NCBI GenBank assembly: GCA_028285625.1
Contig: JANQOX010000005.1
Location: forward strand, 310,001-374,000
From: Myxococcota bacterium
GTDB lineage: Bacteria > Myxococcota_A > UBA9160 > UBA6930
Length of the DNA stretch: 64,000 nucleotides
Direction of reading: 5' to 3'
Below the pieces are notes generated by a model. The model worked only from the letters and a program-made list of their open reading frames with translations, had not been told where the DNA came from and made no database searches. Below are positions 34,371 through 43,630 of this stretch, piece after piece. Within the stretch, counting starts at the first letter, position 1; each line of letters starts with the position of its first letter. The position numbers were made by a program, and so were the translations under genes.

Positions 34371-34870
34371 AGACGATCGAACTGACGACGAACACCCCCT
34401 TCGAGGGCGAGCTGGCCCTGCGCCTGTGGCGGGGCGCAGACGGCTGCCTCGTTGCGTCGCACGGGGGCGAAGGCGTCCCGGTGACGGTGGCGCGGTGCTT
34501 TCCGTGGTCCGACCCCACGCGCTTCGTGTCGCTCCGCGACGGGGAGGACGAGGAGGTGGCCCTGGTGCGCTCGCCCGACGAGTTGCCCGAGGGCAGCCGC
34601 AAGGTGCTCGAGGAGGAGCTCGCGATCGCCGGTTTCGTCTTCGAGGTGGAGTCGCTGATGGCGGTGGACGAGGAGATCGAGATCCGCACGTTCCACGTGC
34701 GGACGCGACAGGGCGAGCGGCGCTTCCAGACCCACCGCGACGAGTGGCCGCGAACGGTTCCCGGCGGCGGCCTGCTGATCCGGGACGTGGTGGGCGACCT
34801 CTACCTCGTCCGCGAGCCCGGCGGGCTCGATCGCCACAGCGCCAAGCTGCTCTGGCCCTTCCTCGACTGA
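34367..34870 (+). CDS. DUF1854 protein, 167 aa
   Basis: Cytoplasmic, no signal or membrane helix. The end matches DUF1854: ETFHV-like IRTFHVRTRQGERRFQTHRDEWPRTVPGGGLLIRDVVGDLYLV, with ...DRHSAKLLWPFLD as the family's conserved C-terminus. The middle (ELPEGSRKVLEEELAIAGFVFEVES) is mixed alpha-beta. Function unknown. It is translationally coupled to the ABC exporter (ATGA), so it probably regulates or loads that transporter. A GC-rich inverted repeat follows and may terminate this transcript and that of the convergent SDR gene. Confidence 0.88.
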   Translation: MKTIELTTNTPFEGELALRLWRGADGCLVASHGGEGVPVTVARCFPWSDPTRFVSLRDGEDEEVALVRSPDELPEGSRKVLEEELAIAGFVFEVESLMAVDEEIEIRTFHVRTRQGERRFQTHRDEWPRTVPGGGLLIRDVVGDLYLVREPGGLDRHSAKLLWPFLD

Positions 34871-34880
34871 CCCGGGGAGC

Positions 34881-34911
34881 GGGGACGGGGGGATCCGGTA
34901 CTCCCGTCCCC
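34881..34911. terminator. Bidirectional hairpin between DUF1854 and SDR genes
   Basis: GGGGACGGG (34881-34889) pairs with CCCGTCCCC (34903-34911) around a 13-base loop. It lies between two convergent stops (34870 and 34928) and has no long T-run on either strand, so termination is inferred from position. Confidence 0.5.
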
Positions 34912-34927
34912 GTCGCCCTCCGGTTGC

Positions 34928-35722
34928 CTACGTCTGCGGTGCGCCCTGGGACGCCAGGCGGAGGATCTCGGGGTAGCTCTTGGTGAGTTCGGCGCCGTCG
35001 ACGAAGAGGGTGTCGCCCGTCACCCAGCTGGCGTCGTCCGAGGCGAGGAACAGCGCCGCGTTGGCGACGTCTCGCGGCGCGCCCGCCCGGCCGAGGGGGA
35101 TCGTCTCGAGGTACGCCTCGCGGATCCCGGGGATCGCCTTGGCGAACCCGGTGAGCGGCGTGTCGACGAAGCCCGGTCCGATGCCGGCGACGCGGATGCC
35201 CTCGGGTGCGAGCTCCATGGCGGCCACCCGCGTGAGCATCTCGACGCCGGCCTTGGCCGAGCAGTAGGCGGCCATCCCGTGACCGGGCACGCGCGCGTTG
35301 ATCGAGGCGATGTTCACGATGACGCCGCCGCGGCCGGCCTGCTTCATGACGCGCGACTGGTGCTTGATGGAGAGGAAGACGCCCGTGAGGCAGATGCCCA
35401 GCACGTCGTTCCAGGACTCGATGGGGTGCTCGTCGATGGGCGCCACCGTACCGATTCCCGCGCAGTTCACGCCGATGTCGAGCTGCCCGAAGTGCGAGAC
35501 CGCCAGGTCGGCGAGCGCCTGCTGGTGGGCTTCGTCGCGCACGTCGCCGGCCAGCGTGGTGCAGCCGTCCCCGAAACGCTTCGCCGCTTCGGCGAGCGCG
35601 TCTTCGTTGCGATCGGCGAGCACCAGCCGCGCGCCCTCCTCGGCATAGCGCTCGGCCGTGGCGAGCCCGATCCCCGAAGCGCCACCGGTGATGGCGGCCA
35701 CGCGTCCTTCCAGTCTGCCCAT
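34928..35722 (-). CDS. SDR-family oxidoreductase, 264 aa
   Basis: Classical short-chain dehydrogenase. NAD(P)-binding GGASGIGLATAERYAEEG (13-30), the NAG-like NCAGIGT (about 89), catalytic Ser in NIASINARVPGHGMAAYCSAKAGVE and the YxxxK motif YCSAK (about 152-156). The region PGFVDTPLTG follows as usual. An Asp at the end of strand 2 (LVLADRN) favours NAD over NADP. The substrate is unknown, probably a secondary alcohol. A divergent GNAT gene starts about 41 bases from its ATG. It may be expressed alone. Confidence 0.92.
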   Translation of the reverse strand: MGRLEGRVAAITGGASGIGLATAERYAEEGARLVLADRNEDALAEAAKRFGDGCTTLAGDVRDEAHQQALADLAVSHFGQLDIGVNCAGIGTVAPIDEHPIESWNDVLGICLTGVFLSIKHQSRVMKQAGRGGVIVNIASINARVPGHGMAAYCSAKAGVEMLTRVAAMELAPEGIRVAGIGPGFVDTPLTGFAKAIPGIREAYLETIPLGRAGAPRDVANAALFLASDDASWVTGDTLFVDGAELTKSYPEILRLASQGAPQT

Positions 35723-35763
35723 GTTGCATTGCCTCCTTTGGAACCGCGCAGGATAACCCTACG

Positions 35764-36270
35764 ATGGCGGCCATGGCGTCTAGCCTTCGTGCTGCGAGAC
35801 CGGGCGACCTGCCCGCGCTGGTGGCGATCTACAACCACTACGTCGAGGCCGGGCCCGTGACGTTCGACCTCGAGCCCTTCGAGGTGGAGGCGCGTCGGCC
35901 CTGGTTCGAGCAGTTCGCGGCGACCGGGCGCCACCGGCTGCTCGTAGCCGAGGCCGACGGCGCGCTGGCCGGCTATGCGTGCTCGCACCGGTTCCGATTG
36001 AAGCCGGCCTACGACCCGACGGTGGAGACGACCATCTACCTGGCGCCGGGGCAGGTGGGTCGCGGCCTCGGGACCGCGCTCTACACGGCGCTCTTCGAAA
36101 CGCTGCGCACCGAGGACGTGCATCGGGCGTATGCCGGAATCACGCTGCCCAACCCGGCGTCGGAGCGCCTGCACGCGCGCTTCGGCTTCGAGCCCGTGGG
36201 CGTCTTTCACGAGGTCGGCCGCAAAGGAGGCCGCTACTGGGACGTGGGCTGGTACGAGAAAGCGCTCTAG
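35764..36270 (+). CDS. GNAT acetyltransferase, phosphinothricin-acetyltransferase type, 168 aa
   Basis: Resembles Pat/Bar and MddA/YncA acetyltransferases: LRAARPGDLPALVAIYNHYVEAGPVTFDLEPF is the family opening; acetyl-CoA loop APGQVGRGLGTALYTALFETLR lies at about 97-118. The closing NPASERLHARFGFEPVGVFHEVGRKGGRYWDVGWYEKAL is nearly canonical for this family. Known members acetylate phosphinothricin, methionine sulfoximine or other amino acids. ATG 35764 or the in-frame ATG 35773 may be used. Its stop codon and that of the convergent helicase gene share CTAG. Confidence 0.93.
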   Translation: MAAMASSLRAARPGDLPALVAIYNHYVEAGPVTFDLEPFEVEARRPWFEQFAATGRHRLLVAEADGALAGYACSHRFRLKPAYDPTVETTIYLAPGQVGRGLGTALYTALFETLRTEDVHRAYAGITLPNPASERLHARFGFEPVGVFHEVGRKGGRYWDVGWYEKAL

Positions 36271-38423
36271 CTCGCGTCCGCGGCGCCCGCCGCCGATGCC
36301 TCGGCTGCCCCCGCGGCCGATGCCTCGGCCACGGCGCGCTGCAGCGGTCCGCAGAGTTCGCCGACACTGGTGACCCAGAGCTGGTGGACGGCGCGCGTGG
36401 CCGCCACGTGGAGCAGCCGCCGTGATCGCGCGTCGTCGGCGAAGTGTTCGGCACTGGCTTCGACGAGGATCACGTAGTCGAACTCGAGCCCCTTGACCTG
36501 CTCGATCTCGGTGATCTCGATGCCCGGCGAGAAACGGAAGTCCTGCTGGGTGACCTGGTGCAGCCGCGGGACGTCGCAGGAGGCCAACCCCTCGGCGTAG
36601 AGCTTCGAGACCGCTCGCGACGGCGTGAGCAGCGCCACGGAAGCCAACGGCTCGCTCTCCGCCAGCTGCGTGAGGGCGTCGATCAGGGCTGCAATGCAGG
36701 CGCCATGGTCGGTGTAGCGGAATACCTCGACCGGCGGGCCGCGGCGCGGCGCCTCGACGGGGCCGTCCTCTTCGCGCAGGTCGCCCAGCAGCCCCATGGC
36801 GAAGTGCATGATCTCCTGGGACGAGCGGTAGGAGATGCGCAGGGTTTCGACCTGCGTGCCCTCGATGCCCAGATGGCTGAAGAACGCCGACCAGCTCGTG
36901 AAGCCGGCCTCCTGCATCACGTGCTGCTGGGTGTCACCCGCCAGGGTCAGGCTGTGGCGCGAGTCCAGGCAGTCGATCAGCACCCGCACTTCGAGGGGCG
37001 AGAAGTCCTGCACCTCGTCGATGGCGACGTGGCGGAACTGCACCGAAGTGCCGCCCGGGCCGGGCAGCCGGCCCGCGCGCAGCTGCCAGGCGCGCAGCAG
37101 GATGGCGTCGTCTTCCGGATCGAGTTCCGCCTGGGCCTCGAAGTCACCCTCCATCCAGGCCTGGATCTCTTCGATGCTCGCGCGCGACAGGTCGCTCACC
37201 TCGGCGAGCTGCGTGTCGCGGAAGGCGCCCGGCGCCACCTCGGCAAACACCTTGCGCAGTCGTTCCGCGTGGGTGAGTACGCTCGACCAGTCGTCGAAGA
37301 CCTGGCGCGGCGTGGCCTCGCCCGGGTGCTCGGCCACCTGCCGTTCGAGGGCCACGCCCAGCGCCGGGTGGAGCTTCAGCCGTTGGACCAGCGCCGGCGT
37401 GTCCTCGCGCTGGCGATCGGGCAGCCGAGGGAGCAGGCGGCGGCGCTGCTCTGCGGCCCAGTCGCGGAAGGTGCGCACGGCGACCCGCGAGACCCCGAGC
37501 GCCGGAAGCACGTGGCTGACGTAGTCGCGCAGCGCCGGCGAGAACACCGTGAACAGCGTGCGGGGCGAGTCGAACTCGGGCTCCTCGTACGCGAGCCAGG
37601 CGATCCGGTGGAGGGCCACGGTGGTCTTGCCCGACCCGGCGGCACCCCGGATGACCACGAAACCCGACGACGGCCGCGCGATCAGGGCGAACTGGTCGGG
37701 GTCGATCAGGCCGGCGATGTCGGGCAGGTGCTTGTCGGCGCGGTGCGCGGTGCCGGTGGGGTCGGTGCCGAGCCGTCGCTCCCCCGTTTCGCCGCCATGT
37801 ACGCGCAAGGCGCTGCCTTCGCCCCCCGACAAGCGCGCGCTCTCGGAGGCCACGCGGCTCCAACCGTCCTGGCTGGTGGCTTCGGCGCGGTACACGCCCT
37901 CGGGCGCCTCCACGCGCTGAAGCTTGCCGTCGAGAATCGTGACGGCCCGCCGCGCGGACACCTGCCCTTCGGCGAGCCGGCCGCTGATGTCTTCTTCGTA
38001 GTCGTCGCCCTGCTGGTAGCGGTAGTAGAGGCGCGCGATCGGCGCATGGCGCCAGTCCACGATGCGTAACCCGTTCTCGAGGCAGGTCGCCCGACCCAGG
38101 CAGACGTCACGCGTGCGCCCGTCTTCTTCGAGGCGCAGGTGGGCGAAGTAGGGCGACGCGGGGTCGAGCTGGGGGCCGCTCTTCGAGTGGCGAAGCTGCT
38201 TCAGCAGGGCCGACTGGGTGTTCCAGCGCGTGTTGAGGGCCGACCGCTCGAAGAAGTCCATCTCGCCGCGGACCAGCTGCTCTCGGATCTTTTCCAGGTC
38301 CTCGACCAGGGATTCTTCGGGGACGACGGTACTGGCCTGGCGCTTCTCGAGGGCGGTCGTCACACGTTCGAGCAGCGCAAGCTCTTCGGTGACGATCCGA
38401 TCCGGCAACGGCTCCCTCCGCAC
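36267..38423 (-). CDS. HelD-like UvrD/SF1 helicase
   Basis: 718-aa SF1 ATPase related to HelD, which removes stalled RNA polymerase from DNA in Gram-positive bacteria, and to helicase IV. The N-terminal coiled arm (about 1-70), then Walker A GAAGSGKTTVALHRIAWLAYEEPEFD (about 260), DEXX box as AIDEVQDFSPLEVRVLI, motif IV ISYRSSQEIMHFA and VI-like RRLLHVAATRAVHQLWV. The split NTPase layout with an inserted 1A-like region matches HelD. The tail is a simple repeat: AEASAAGA in two copies before ADAS, encoded by a 24-bp repeat. There is no RuvC or nuclease domain. The stop codon overlaps the GNAT stop by CTAG. Confidence 0.87.
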   Translation of the reverse strand: MRREPLPDRIVTEELALLERVTTALEKRQASTVVPEESLVEDLEKIREQLVRGEMDFFERSALNTRWNTQSALLKQLRHSKSGPQLDPASPYFAHLRLEEDGRTRDVCLGRATCLENGLRIVDWRHAPIARLYYRYQQGDDYEEDISGRLAEGQVSARRAVTILDGKLQRVEAPEGVYRAEATSQDGWSRVASESARLSGGEGSALRVHGGETGERRLGTDPTGTAHRADKHLPDIAGLIDPDQFALIARPSSGFVVIRGAAGSGKTTVALHRIAWLAYEEPEFDSPRTLFTVFSPALRDYVSHVLPALGVSRVAVRTFRDWAAEQRRRLLPRLPDRQREDTPALVQRLKLHPALGVALERQVAEHPGEATPRQVFDDWSSVLTHAERLRKVFAEVAPGAFRDTQLAEVSDLSRASIEEIQAWMEGDFEAQAELDPEDDAILLRAWQLRAGRLPGPGGTSVQFRHVAIDEVQDFSPLEVRVLIDCLDSRHSLTLAGDTQQHVMQEAGFTSWSAFFSHLGIEGTQVETLRISYRSSQEIMHFAMGLLGDLREEDGPVEAPRRGPPVEVFRYTDHGACIAALIDALTQLAESEPLASVALLTPSRAVSKLYAEGLASCDVPRLHQVTQQDFRFSPGIEITEIEQVKGLEFDYVILVEASAEHFADDARSRRLLHVAATRAVHQLWVTSVGELCGPLQRAVAEASAAGAAEASAAGAADAS
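36274..36330. repeat. 24-bp in-frame repeat at the helicase 3' end
   Basis: GCCGATGCCTCGGC occurs at 36292 and 36316, 24 bases apart; a more degenerate unit covers 36274-36291. In the helicase frame it encodes AEASAAGA twice. It ends a few bases from the shared CTAG stop. Confidence 0.65.
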
Positions 38424-38516
38424 GAATCCAGGGGATCATCCGGTGTACGTGAAAACGCCGGCCGTGTGCAACACCAATCCGACGCGGGGGCGAAAATCCG
38501 CACGCCGACGGTGGGT

Positions 38517-40421
38517 TCAGGCCTCGGGCGTCCCGCGGGGCGCATCTCCGTCGGTGGGAGCCGGCGCCAGGCCCACCCCCGCGAGGGCGCTCACGGCGGC
38601 CTCGGCCTCGGGCTCGTGCAGCACGATCAGCACCTCGTCGCCCTCGGCGAGCTTGGCGCCGCGTGACATCGGGATCCACGTGTTGCCGTTGCCATCGGGG
38701 TCGCGGCGCGCGAGCACCAGGTAGGGATCGGGGTCGTTGCCGCGCGGTGCCGATGCGTCGAGGTCGACCTCGGCCGCATCCACCACCTGGAACGGCCGCA
38801 CCACGGCGAGGTCGTGGCGCAGCCGAACGTGCCAGCGCTCGACGTCCTTGGGCCCATCGAAGAGCACGTGACTCGACTGCTTCTCGATGATCTTCTCCGT
38901 CACGCCGCTGCGCTGGCGCCCGACACCCACCCAGGTGTCGCGCACGTCGTACTCGTCGCGCGCCTCGCCCGCGAAGTGGTGGTTCACGTCGTCGTTCGGT
39001 GTGAGGGCGATCACGCCGCGCGCGCGCTCGAGACGCATGCGCGCGAGCGTTCGTGGCTCGAGCGCGTCGCCGTAGACGACACCGTGCCCGCGTTCTTCGG
39101 CGGCCCGGCAGTGCTTGGGGTTGCTGTCTACGAACAGAACGCCCTTGGGGTCGTCGCTCAGCTTCTCGGCGAGCGCGAAGCCGAGTTCTTCGGCGCCCAG
39201 GATCACCCAGAGGTCGCGGCCCGGTGCGCGCACCCCGAGCAGGCGGGCCACCAGCGGTGCCGTCCCGCCCTGGATCACCACGGTGGTGGCGATGGTGAGG
39301 AAGACCAGCGCCTGGATCTGGGAGGCCTGCTCGAAGCCGTGCTCGCGAAGCAGCGCAGTCGACAGGGCGGCGATGGCGGCGGCGACGACGCCGCGCGGCC
39401 CGACCCAGGCGAGGAATGCGCGCTCGCGCGGCGCCAGCTCGGAGCCGGCCGCGCACAGCGCGACGTTGATGGGGCGCACCACCAGGGCCAGCACGGCCAC
39501 CGTCGCGATCCCCGGGATGCCGAGCCCGACGACGTCTTCGATGCGCACGTCGGCGGCGAGCAGCACGAACAGGATGCCGATCAGGCCGACCGTGAGGGTC
39601 TCCTGGAACTCGCCCAGCTCACGGGCCATGCGCGATTCGAGGTTGCCCACGACCACGCCGGCAATGGTGACGGCCAGGATGCCGCTCTCGCTGAGGATCG
39701 CCTCGCAGAGCGCGAAGGTCACCAGGGCGCCGCCCAGCGCCAGCAGGTTTTCGAGCCCTTCGGGAACCGCGCGTCGAAACCGCAGCAGCCCCACCATGGC
39801 GAGCCCGGCTGCCGTCCCGGCGAACAGGCCGAGCCCGGCGCGCTGGACCAGCCCCAGCAGTTCGGCTGCGGCCGTATCCATGGCCGGCGTGAGAACCACC
39901 TCGAGCACCACCGCGGCGAGCAGGGCACCCACCGGGTCGATCAGCAGCCCTTCGCTCTCGAGCACCGTGGCCAACCGCGGTCGCAGGGGCACGTTGCGCA
40001 GCAGCGGGCGGATGACCGTCGGGCCCGTCACGACCACCAGCGAGCCGAACAGCACCGAGATGCCCACGGGCCAGCCCATCAGGAAGTGGGCGGCGATGCC
40101 GCCGAGCGCGGCCGTGATCAGGGCGCCCCAGGTCACCAGCCGCTGGATCACGGCGGCCTCGCGCCGCAGCCGCTTGATGTCGAGGTTGAGTCCGCCCTCG
40201 AACAGGATGATCGCGACCGCCAGGGAGACCAGCGCGAAGAGCCCCTGGCCGAGATCGTCCGGGTCGATCCAGCCGAGCAGGTCGGGCCCCAATGCCACGC
40301 CGGCACCCAGCAGGAGCACGATGCTCGGCACGCGGATGTGGCGTGCGACGAGCTGGCAGGTGACCCCGGCCCCCAGGGCCAGGGCGAAGGTCAGACTCGG
40401 GCTGGCGGCTTCCGCCTCCAA
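38517..40421 (-). CDS. CPA1-type cation/proton antiporter with TrkA domains
   Basis: 634-aa inner-membrane antiporter. About twelve helices occupy residues 10-400; conserved antiporter blocks include FEGGLNLDIKRLR, ESEGLLIDPVGALLAAVVLEV (the ND-type acidic pair region) and AWVGPRGVVAAAIAAL, typical of bacterial Na+ or K+/H+ exchangers. A cytoplasmic TrkA-N-like domain (about 410-520; ILGAEELGFALAEKLSDDPKGVLFVDSN) is followed by a TrkA_C-like domain, which in relatives gates transport with nucleotide. It is a monovalent-cation or pH-homeostasis system. The upstream spacer (38424-38516) holds no gene that I can see. Confidence 0.9.
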   Translation of the reverse strand: MEAEAASPSLTFALALGAGVTCQLVARHIRVPSIVLLLGAGVALGPDLLGWIDPDDLGQGLFALVSLAVAIILFEGGLNLDIKRLRREAAVIQRLVTWGALITAALGGIAAHFLMGWPVGISVLFGSLVVVTGPTVIRPLLRNVPLRPRLATVLESEGLLIDPVGALLAAVVLEVVLTPAMDTAAAELLGLVQRAGLGLFAGTAAGLAMVGLLRFRRAVPEGLENLLALGGALVTFALCEAILSESGILAVTIAGVVVGNLESRMARELGEFQETLTVGLIGILFVLLAADVRIEDVVGLGIPGIATVAVLALVVRPINVALCAAGSELAPRERAFLAWVGPRGVVAAAIAALSTALLREHGFEQASQIQALVFLTIATTVVIQGGTAPLVARLLGVRAPGRDLWVILGAEELGFALAEKLSDDPKGVLFVDSNPKHCRAAEERGHGVVYGDALEPRTLARMRLERARGVIALTPNDDVNHHFAGEARDEYDVRDTWVGVGRQRSGVTEKIIEKQSSHVLFDGPKDVERWHVRLRHDLAVVRPFQVVDAAEVDLDASAPRGNDPDPYLVLARRDPDGNGNTWIPMSRGAKLAEGDEVLIVLHEPEAEAAVSALAGVGLAPAPTDGDAPRGTPEA

Positions 40422-40439
40422 GACCGCGACCCTCTTCGG

Positions 40440-41015
40440 CTAGCTGGCCTGCTCTTCGACCTGTTCTTCGGCTTCGAGGGTGGGCTGGGGCAGGCGGATC
40501 TCATCCACCACCTGGCGTACGCCCAGGATGCTCCCGGCCAGCTCGACCGCGCGGTCGCGTTCGCCCGTCTCGGCCTCGCCACGAAGGGTGACGATGCCGT
40601 CGCGCACGGTCGCGGCAATGGCGACGTCCGCCAGCGCCGGGTCCTCGAGCAGCAGCTTCTGGATGGTGCGGAACAGCACGTCGTCGGTGGCGTGGACGGC
40701 CACCTCGGCCTCGGCCTGCCGCACGCGCTCGTCCGCGGCATCGAGCGCCTCTCGGGCTTCGTCGACGGCGGCCTGGGCGCGCTCGAGGGCTCCCTCGCGC
40801 TCTTCGAGCCTCGCGCGCGATCGGTCCTGCTCGGTCCGCGCGCCGGCGAGCTGCGCCTCGGCCTCGGCGAGCTGGGCCTCGGGGCTGGGCTCTCCGCACG
40901 CGATCAGAAGGACCCCGAGGGCGATCGTCGCGAGCAGGGCCGTGGGGCGCGTGAACTGGAACGGGGCAGGCAGGGCAGGACTTCGGACGGTCGCCTCGCC
41001 GGAGTGATCTCGCAT
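40440..41015 (-). CDS. BON-domain lipoprotein with coiled coil, 191 aa
   Basis: Signal peptide ends in LIAC with Cys40, so this is a lipoprotein. Residues 45-105 form an Ala/Glu-rich coiled coil (AQLAEAEAQLAGARTEQDRSRARLEEREG). The C-terminal BON domain (about 108-180) has DDVLFRTIQKLLLEDPALADVAI, VRDGIVTLRGEAETGERDRAVELAGSILGVRQVVDEI, close to OsmY/Kon repeats that bind phospholipid surfaces. It probably stabilises the envelope in the periplasm. GGAGGA lies before ATG 41015; an upstream ATG in frame would lengthen the signal region and is less likely. Seventeen bases separate it from the antiporter gene, so antiporter and lipoprotein may share an operon. Confidence 0.85.
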   Translation of the reverse strand: MRDHSGEATVRSPALPAPFQFTRPTALLATIALGVLLIACGEPSPEAQLAEAEAQLAGARTEQDRSRARLEEREGALERAQAAVDEAREALDAADERVRQAEAEVAVHATDDVLFRTIQKLLLEDPALADVAIAATVRDGIVTLRGEAETGERDRAVELAGSILGVRQVVDEIRLPQPTLEAEEQVEEQAS

Positions 41016-41116
41016 GGGGGGTTCCTCCGAGAGGGAGCGTAGGTAGCAACCGGGTTCGGTGCGTGCCAACGTCCTACGCGCGCGCCCTCCCGGCGCGGTT
41101 CGCGTGGGGAGCCTTC

Positions 41117-43606
41117 ATGTTCGATGCACGGGCCTACGAGCACCTGGGTCAGTTCTACCTGGGGCGCTCGCTGGGCGAGGACGGCTCCCCCACCGACGAG
41201 CCCGTTCTCTACGACTCGCGCGACCTCACCACCCACGGCGTCTGTCTCGGTATGACGGGCAGCGGCAAGACGGGCCTCTGTGTCTCGCTGCTCGAAGAGG
41301 CCGCGATCGACGGTGTGCCCGCCATCGTGATCGACCCCAAGGGCGATCTGGGCAACCTGCTGCTCACCTTTCCCGAGCTGCGGCCCGAGGACTTCCTGCC
41401 CTGGATCGACCCGGGTGCTGCCGCCCGCGCCGGACGCACCCCCGAAGAGCAGGCCCGCCACACGGCCGAGTCGTGGCGCAAGGGCCTGCTGGCCGATGGA
41501 CAGACGCCCGAGCGGATCGCGCGCCTGCGCGACAGCGTGGAGATGTCGATCTATACGCCCGGAAGCGACGCCGGCCGGCCCCTCACCATTCTCCGGTCCT
41601 TCGCGGCGCCTTCGTCCGCGCTCGCCGGCGATGCCCTGCGCGAACGGGTGCAGTCTTCGGTCTCGGGCCTGCTCGCGCTGCTCGGCATCGATCCCGACCC
41701 GCTGAAGTCCCGCGAGCACATCCTGATCGCGAACGTGCTGGAGCACGCCTGGGCCGACGGTCGAAGCCTCGAGCTGGGCACGCTCATTCGCGAGGTCCAG
41801 AAGCCGCCCTTCGAGAGCGTGGGCGTGTTCGATCTCGAGACCTTCTTCCCGGCGGCCGAGCGCATGGAGCTGGCCATGACGCTCAACAACCTGCTGGCGT
41901 CGCCTGGCTTCGCGGCCTGGCGCGAGGGCGAGCCGCTCGACGTGGGTCGTCTGCTGCACACCGACCAGGGAAGGCCGCGGCTGTCGATCCTGTCGATCGC
42001 GCACCTCTCCGACGCCGAGCGCATGTTCTTCGTGACGCTGCTGCTGTCGGAGGTGGTGGCGTGGATGCGCACCCAGTCGGGCACGCAGAGCCTGCGCGCC
42101 ATCCTCTACATGGACGAGGTTGCGGGGTATCTGCCGCCGGTGGCGAACCCGCCGTCGAAGGGGCCGCTCCTCACGCTGCTCAAGCAGGCGCGGGCCTTCG
42201 GCGTGGGCGTGATGCTCGCGACCCAGAACCCCGTGGACCTCGACTACAAGGCCCTCAGCAACGCGGGCACCTGGCTGCTGGGGCGGTTGCAGACCGAGCG
42301 CGACCTGGCGCGCGTGCTCGATGGGCTCGATGGCGCGTCGAGCGCCACGGGTGCCGCGCTCGACCGCGGGGCCATGGAGCGCTTGCTGGCCGGGCTCGGG
42401 ACGCGCGAGTTCCTGCTGCACGACGTCCACGAGGAGGGGCCCCGACTGCTGCGTAGCCGGTTCGCCCTGTCCTATCTGCGGGGTCCGCTGACGCGCGCCC
42501 AGATCCGTGAGCTGGCCCAAGGGGCTCAGGGAGGGGAGGCGGCAAAGGGCACGCCTGCTTCGACCGCGCCCGCCACCCTGGCGAAGCCGGCCGCCGCACG
42601 TGCCTCGGCCCGTTCCAAGAAGACGGTGGCTCCCGCGCCGCAGGCGGTTGCCGAGGCCGAGCGGCCGGTACTCGGCGCCGGCATCGAGGAGGTGTTCGCG
42701 GCGCCTCTGGCGGCCGGGCCCCGAGGTGCACGCCTGCTGTACGTGCCGCATCTGCTGGGCGAGGCGCACCTGCACTACGCCAACGCCCGGGCCGGGGTCG
42801 ATCATTGGACACGGGCGTCGCTGCTCGCGCCCGTCGAGCACGCGCCCGAGGGCTCGCCCTGGGCCGACGCGCCCCCGGTCGATCCGGCAGGCCTGGTGCT
42901 GGAGGACGATCCTCGGCAGGGCGCGGCCTTCGCCGACCTCGCCGCGGGTGCCCGCAGGCCCAAGACCATGGCGCGCTACGCGAAGATGCTCGGGACCCAC
43001 CTGTACCGGGAACGTCCGCTCATGCTCTGGAAGTCGCGCAAGCCCAAGCTGGTGTCCGAGGCCGGCGAGAGCGAGGGGGACTTTCGAGCGCGGCTGCTGA
43101 CCCTGGCCCGCGAGGCGCGCGACCTGAAGGTGGCCAAGCTCCGCAAACGATACGCGCCCAAGGTGGCCCGGCTCGAGGCCCGGGTGGCCCGGGCCGAAGA
43201 CAAGGTCGAGCGCGAGCAGGAGCAGTACGACAGCCGCAAGCGTCAGACCGTCATCTCGGTGGGCTCGACGATCCTCGGGGCGCTCTTCGGTCGCAAGTCC
43301 TCGAGCGTCGGTCGCGCGACGACGGCCGCCCGAGGTGCCGAACGCGCGGCGCGTGAGCGCGGGGACGTACGCAGAGCGCAAGAGTCGCTCGAAGACCTCC
43401 AGGAAGAGCTCGCGGCGCTCGAGACCGAGGTGCGCGAGGAGCTGGCCGCGATGGAGCAGCCGCTCGACCCGGCGGAGCTTCCGGTGGAGGAGCTGCTGGT
43501 GCGCGCGCGCAAGAGCGAGATCGACGTGGAGCGCTGCGTCGTCGCCTGGATCCCGCACTGGGTGGACGGATCGGGCAGCCGAACGTCGGCACTGCCTTCC
43601 GCCTAG
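41117..43606 (+). CDS. HerA/FtsK-like ATP-binding protein with C-terminal coiled coil
   Basis: 829 aa. RecA-fold ATPase of the HerA-FtsK group: Walker A GMTGSGKTGL (45-54), Walker B-like ILYMDEVAGYLPP, and LLTLLKQARAFGVGVMLATQNPVDLDYKALSNAGTWLLGRLQTERD with the typical sensor/arginine region. A proline/alanine linker (about 470-530) leads to a second part ending in a long coiled coil (EAREARDLKVAKLRKRYAPKVARLEARVARAEDKVE, then LEDLQEELAALETEVREELAAMEQ). Partners such as NurA are absent. A role in DNA translocation or envelope transport cannot be separated here. ATG 41117 has GGGGAG before it. A 25-bp tandem duplicate separates it from kefB. Confidence 0.85.
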   Translation: MFDARAYEHLGQFYLGRSLGEDGSPTDEPVLYDSRDLTTHGVCLGMTGSGKTGLCVSLLEEAAIDGVPAIVIDPKGDLGNLLLTFPELRPEDFLPWIDPGAAARAGRTPEEQARHTAESWRKGLLADGQTPERIARLRDSVEMSIYTPGSDAGRPLTILRSFAAPSSALAGDALRERVQSSVSGLLALLGIDPDPLKSREHILIANVLEHAWADGRSLELGTLIREVQKPPFESVGVFDLETFFPAAERMELAMTLNNLLASPGFAAWREGEPLDVGRLLHTDQGRPRLSILSIAHLSDAERMFFVTLLLSEVVAWMRTQSGTQSLRAILYMDEVAGYLPPVANPPSKGPLLTLLKQARAFGVGVMLATQNPVDLDYKALSNAGTWLLGRLQTERDLARVLDGLDGASSATGAALDRGAMERLLAGLGTREFLLHDVHEEGPRLLRSRFALSYLRGPLTRAQIRELAQGAQGGEAAKGTPASTAPATLAKPAAARASARSKKTVAPAPQAVAEAERPVLGAGIEEVFAAPLAAGPRGARLLYVPHLLGEAHLHYANARAGVDHWTRASLLAPVEHAPEGSPWADAPPVDPAGLVLEDDPRQGAAFADLAAGARRPKTMARYAKMLGTHLYRERPLMLWKSRKPKLVSEAGESEGDFRARLLTLAREARDLKVAKLRKRYAPKVARLEARVARAEDKVEREQEQYDSRKRQTVISVGSTILGALFGRKSSSVGRATTAARGAERAARERGDVRRAQESLEDLQEELAALETEVREELAAMEQPLDPAELPVEELLVRARKSEIDVERCVVAWIPHWVDGSGSRTSALPSA

Positions 43607-43630
43607 CCGGGGGGCCGCGCCACGGGATCC

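Noticed and set aside
38451..38490. GCCGTGTGCAACACC shared with the 58-codon gene at 31.7 kb (both can read VCNT)
   Set aside because: A single 15-base match is expected by chance within 64 kb of GC-rich DNA; flanking sequence does not align and there is no ribosome site here.
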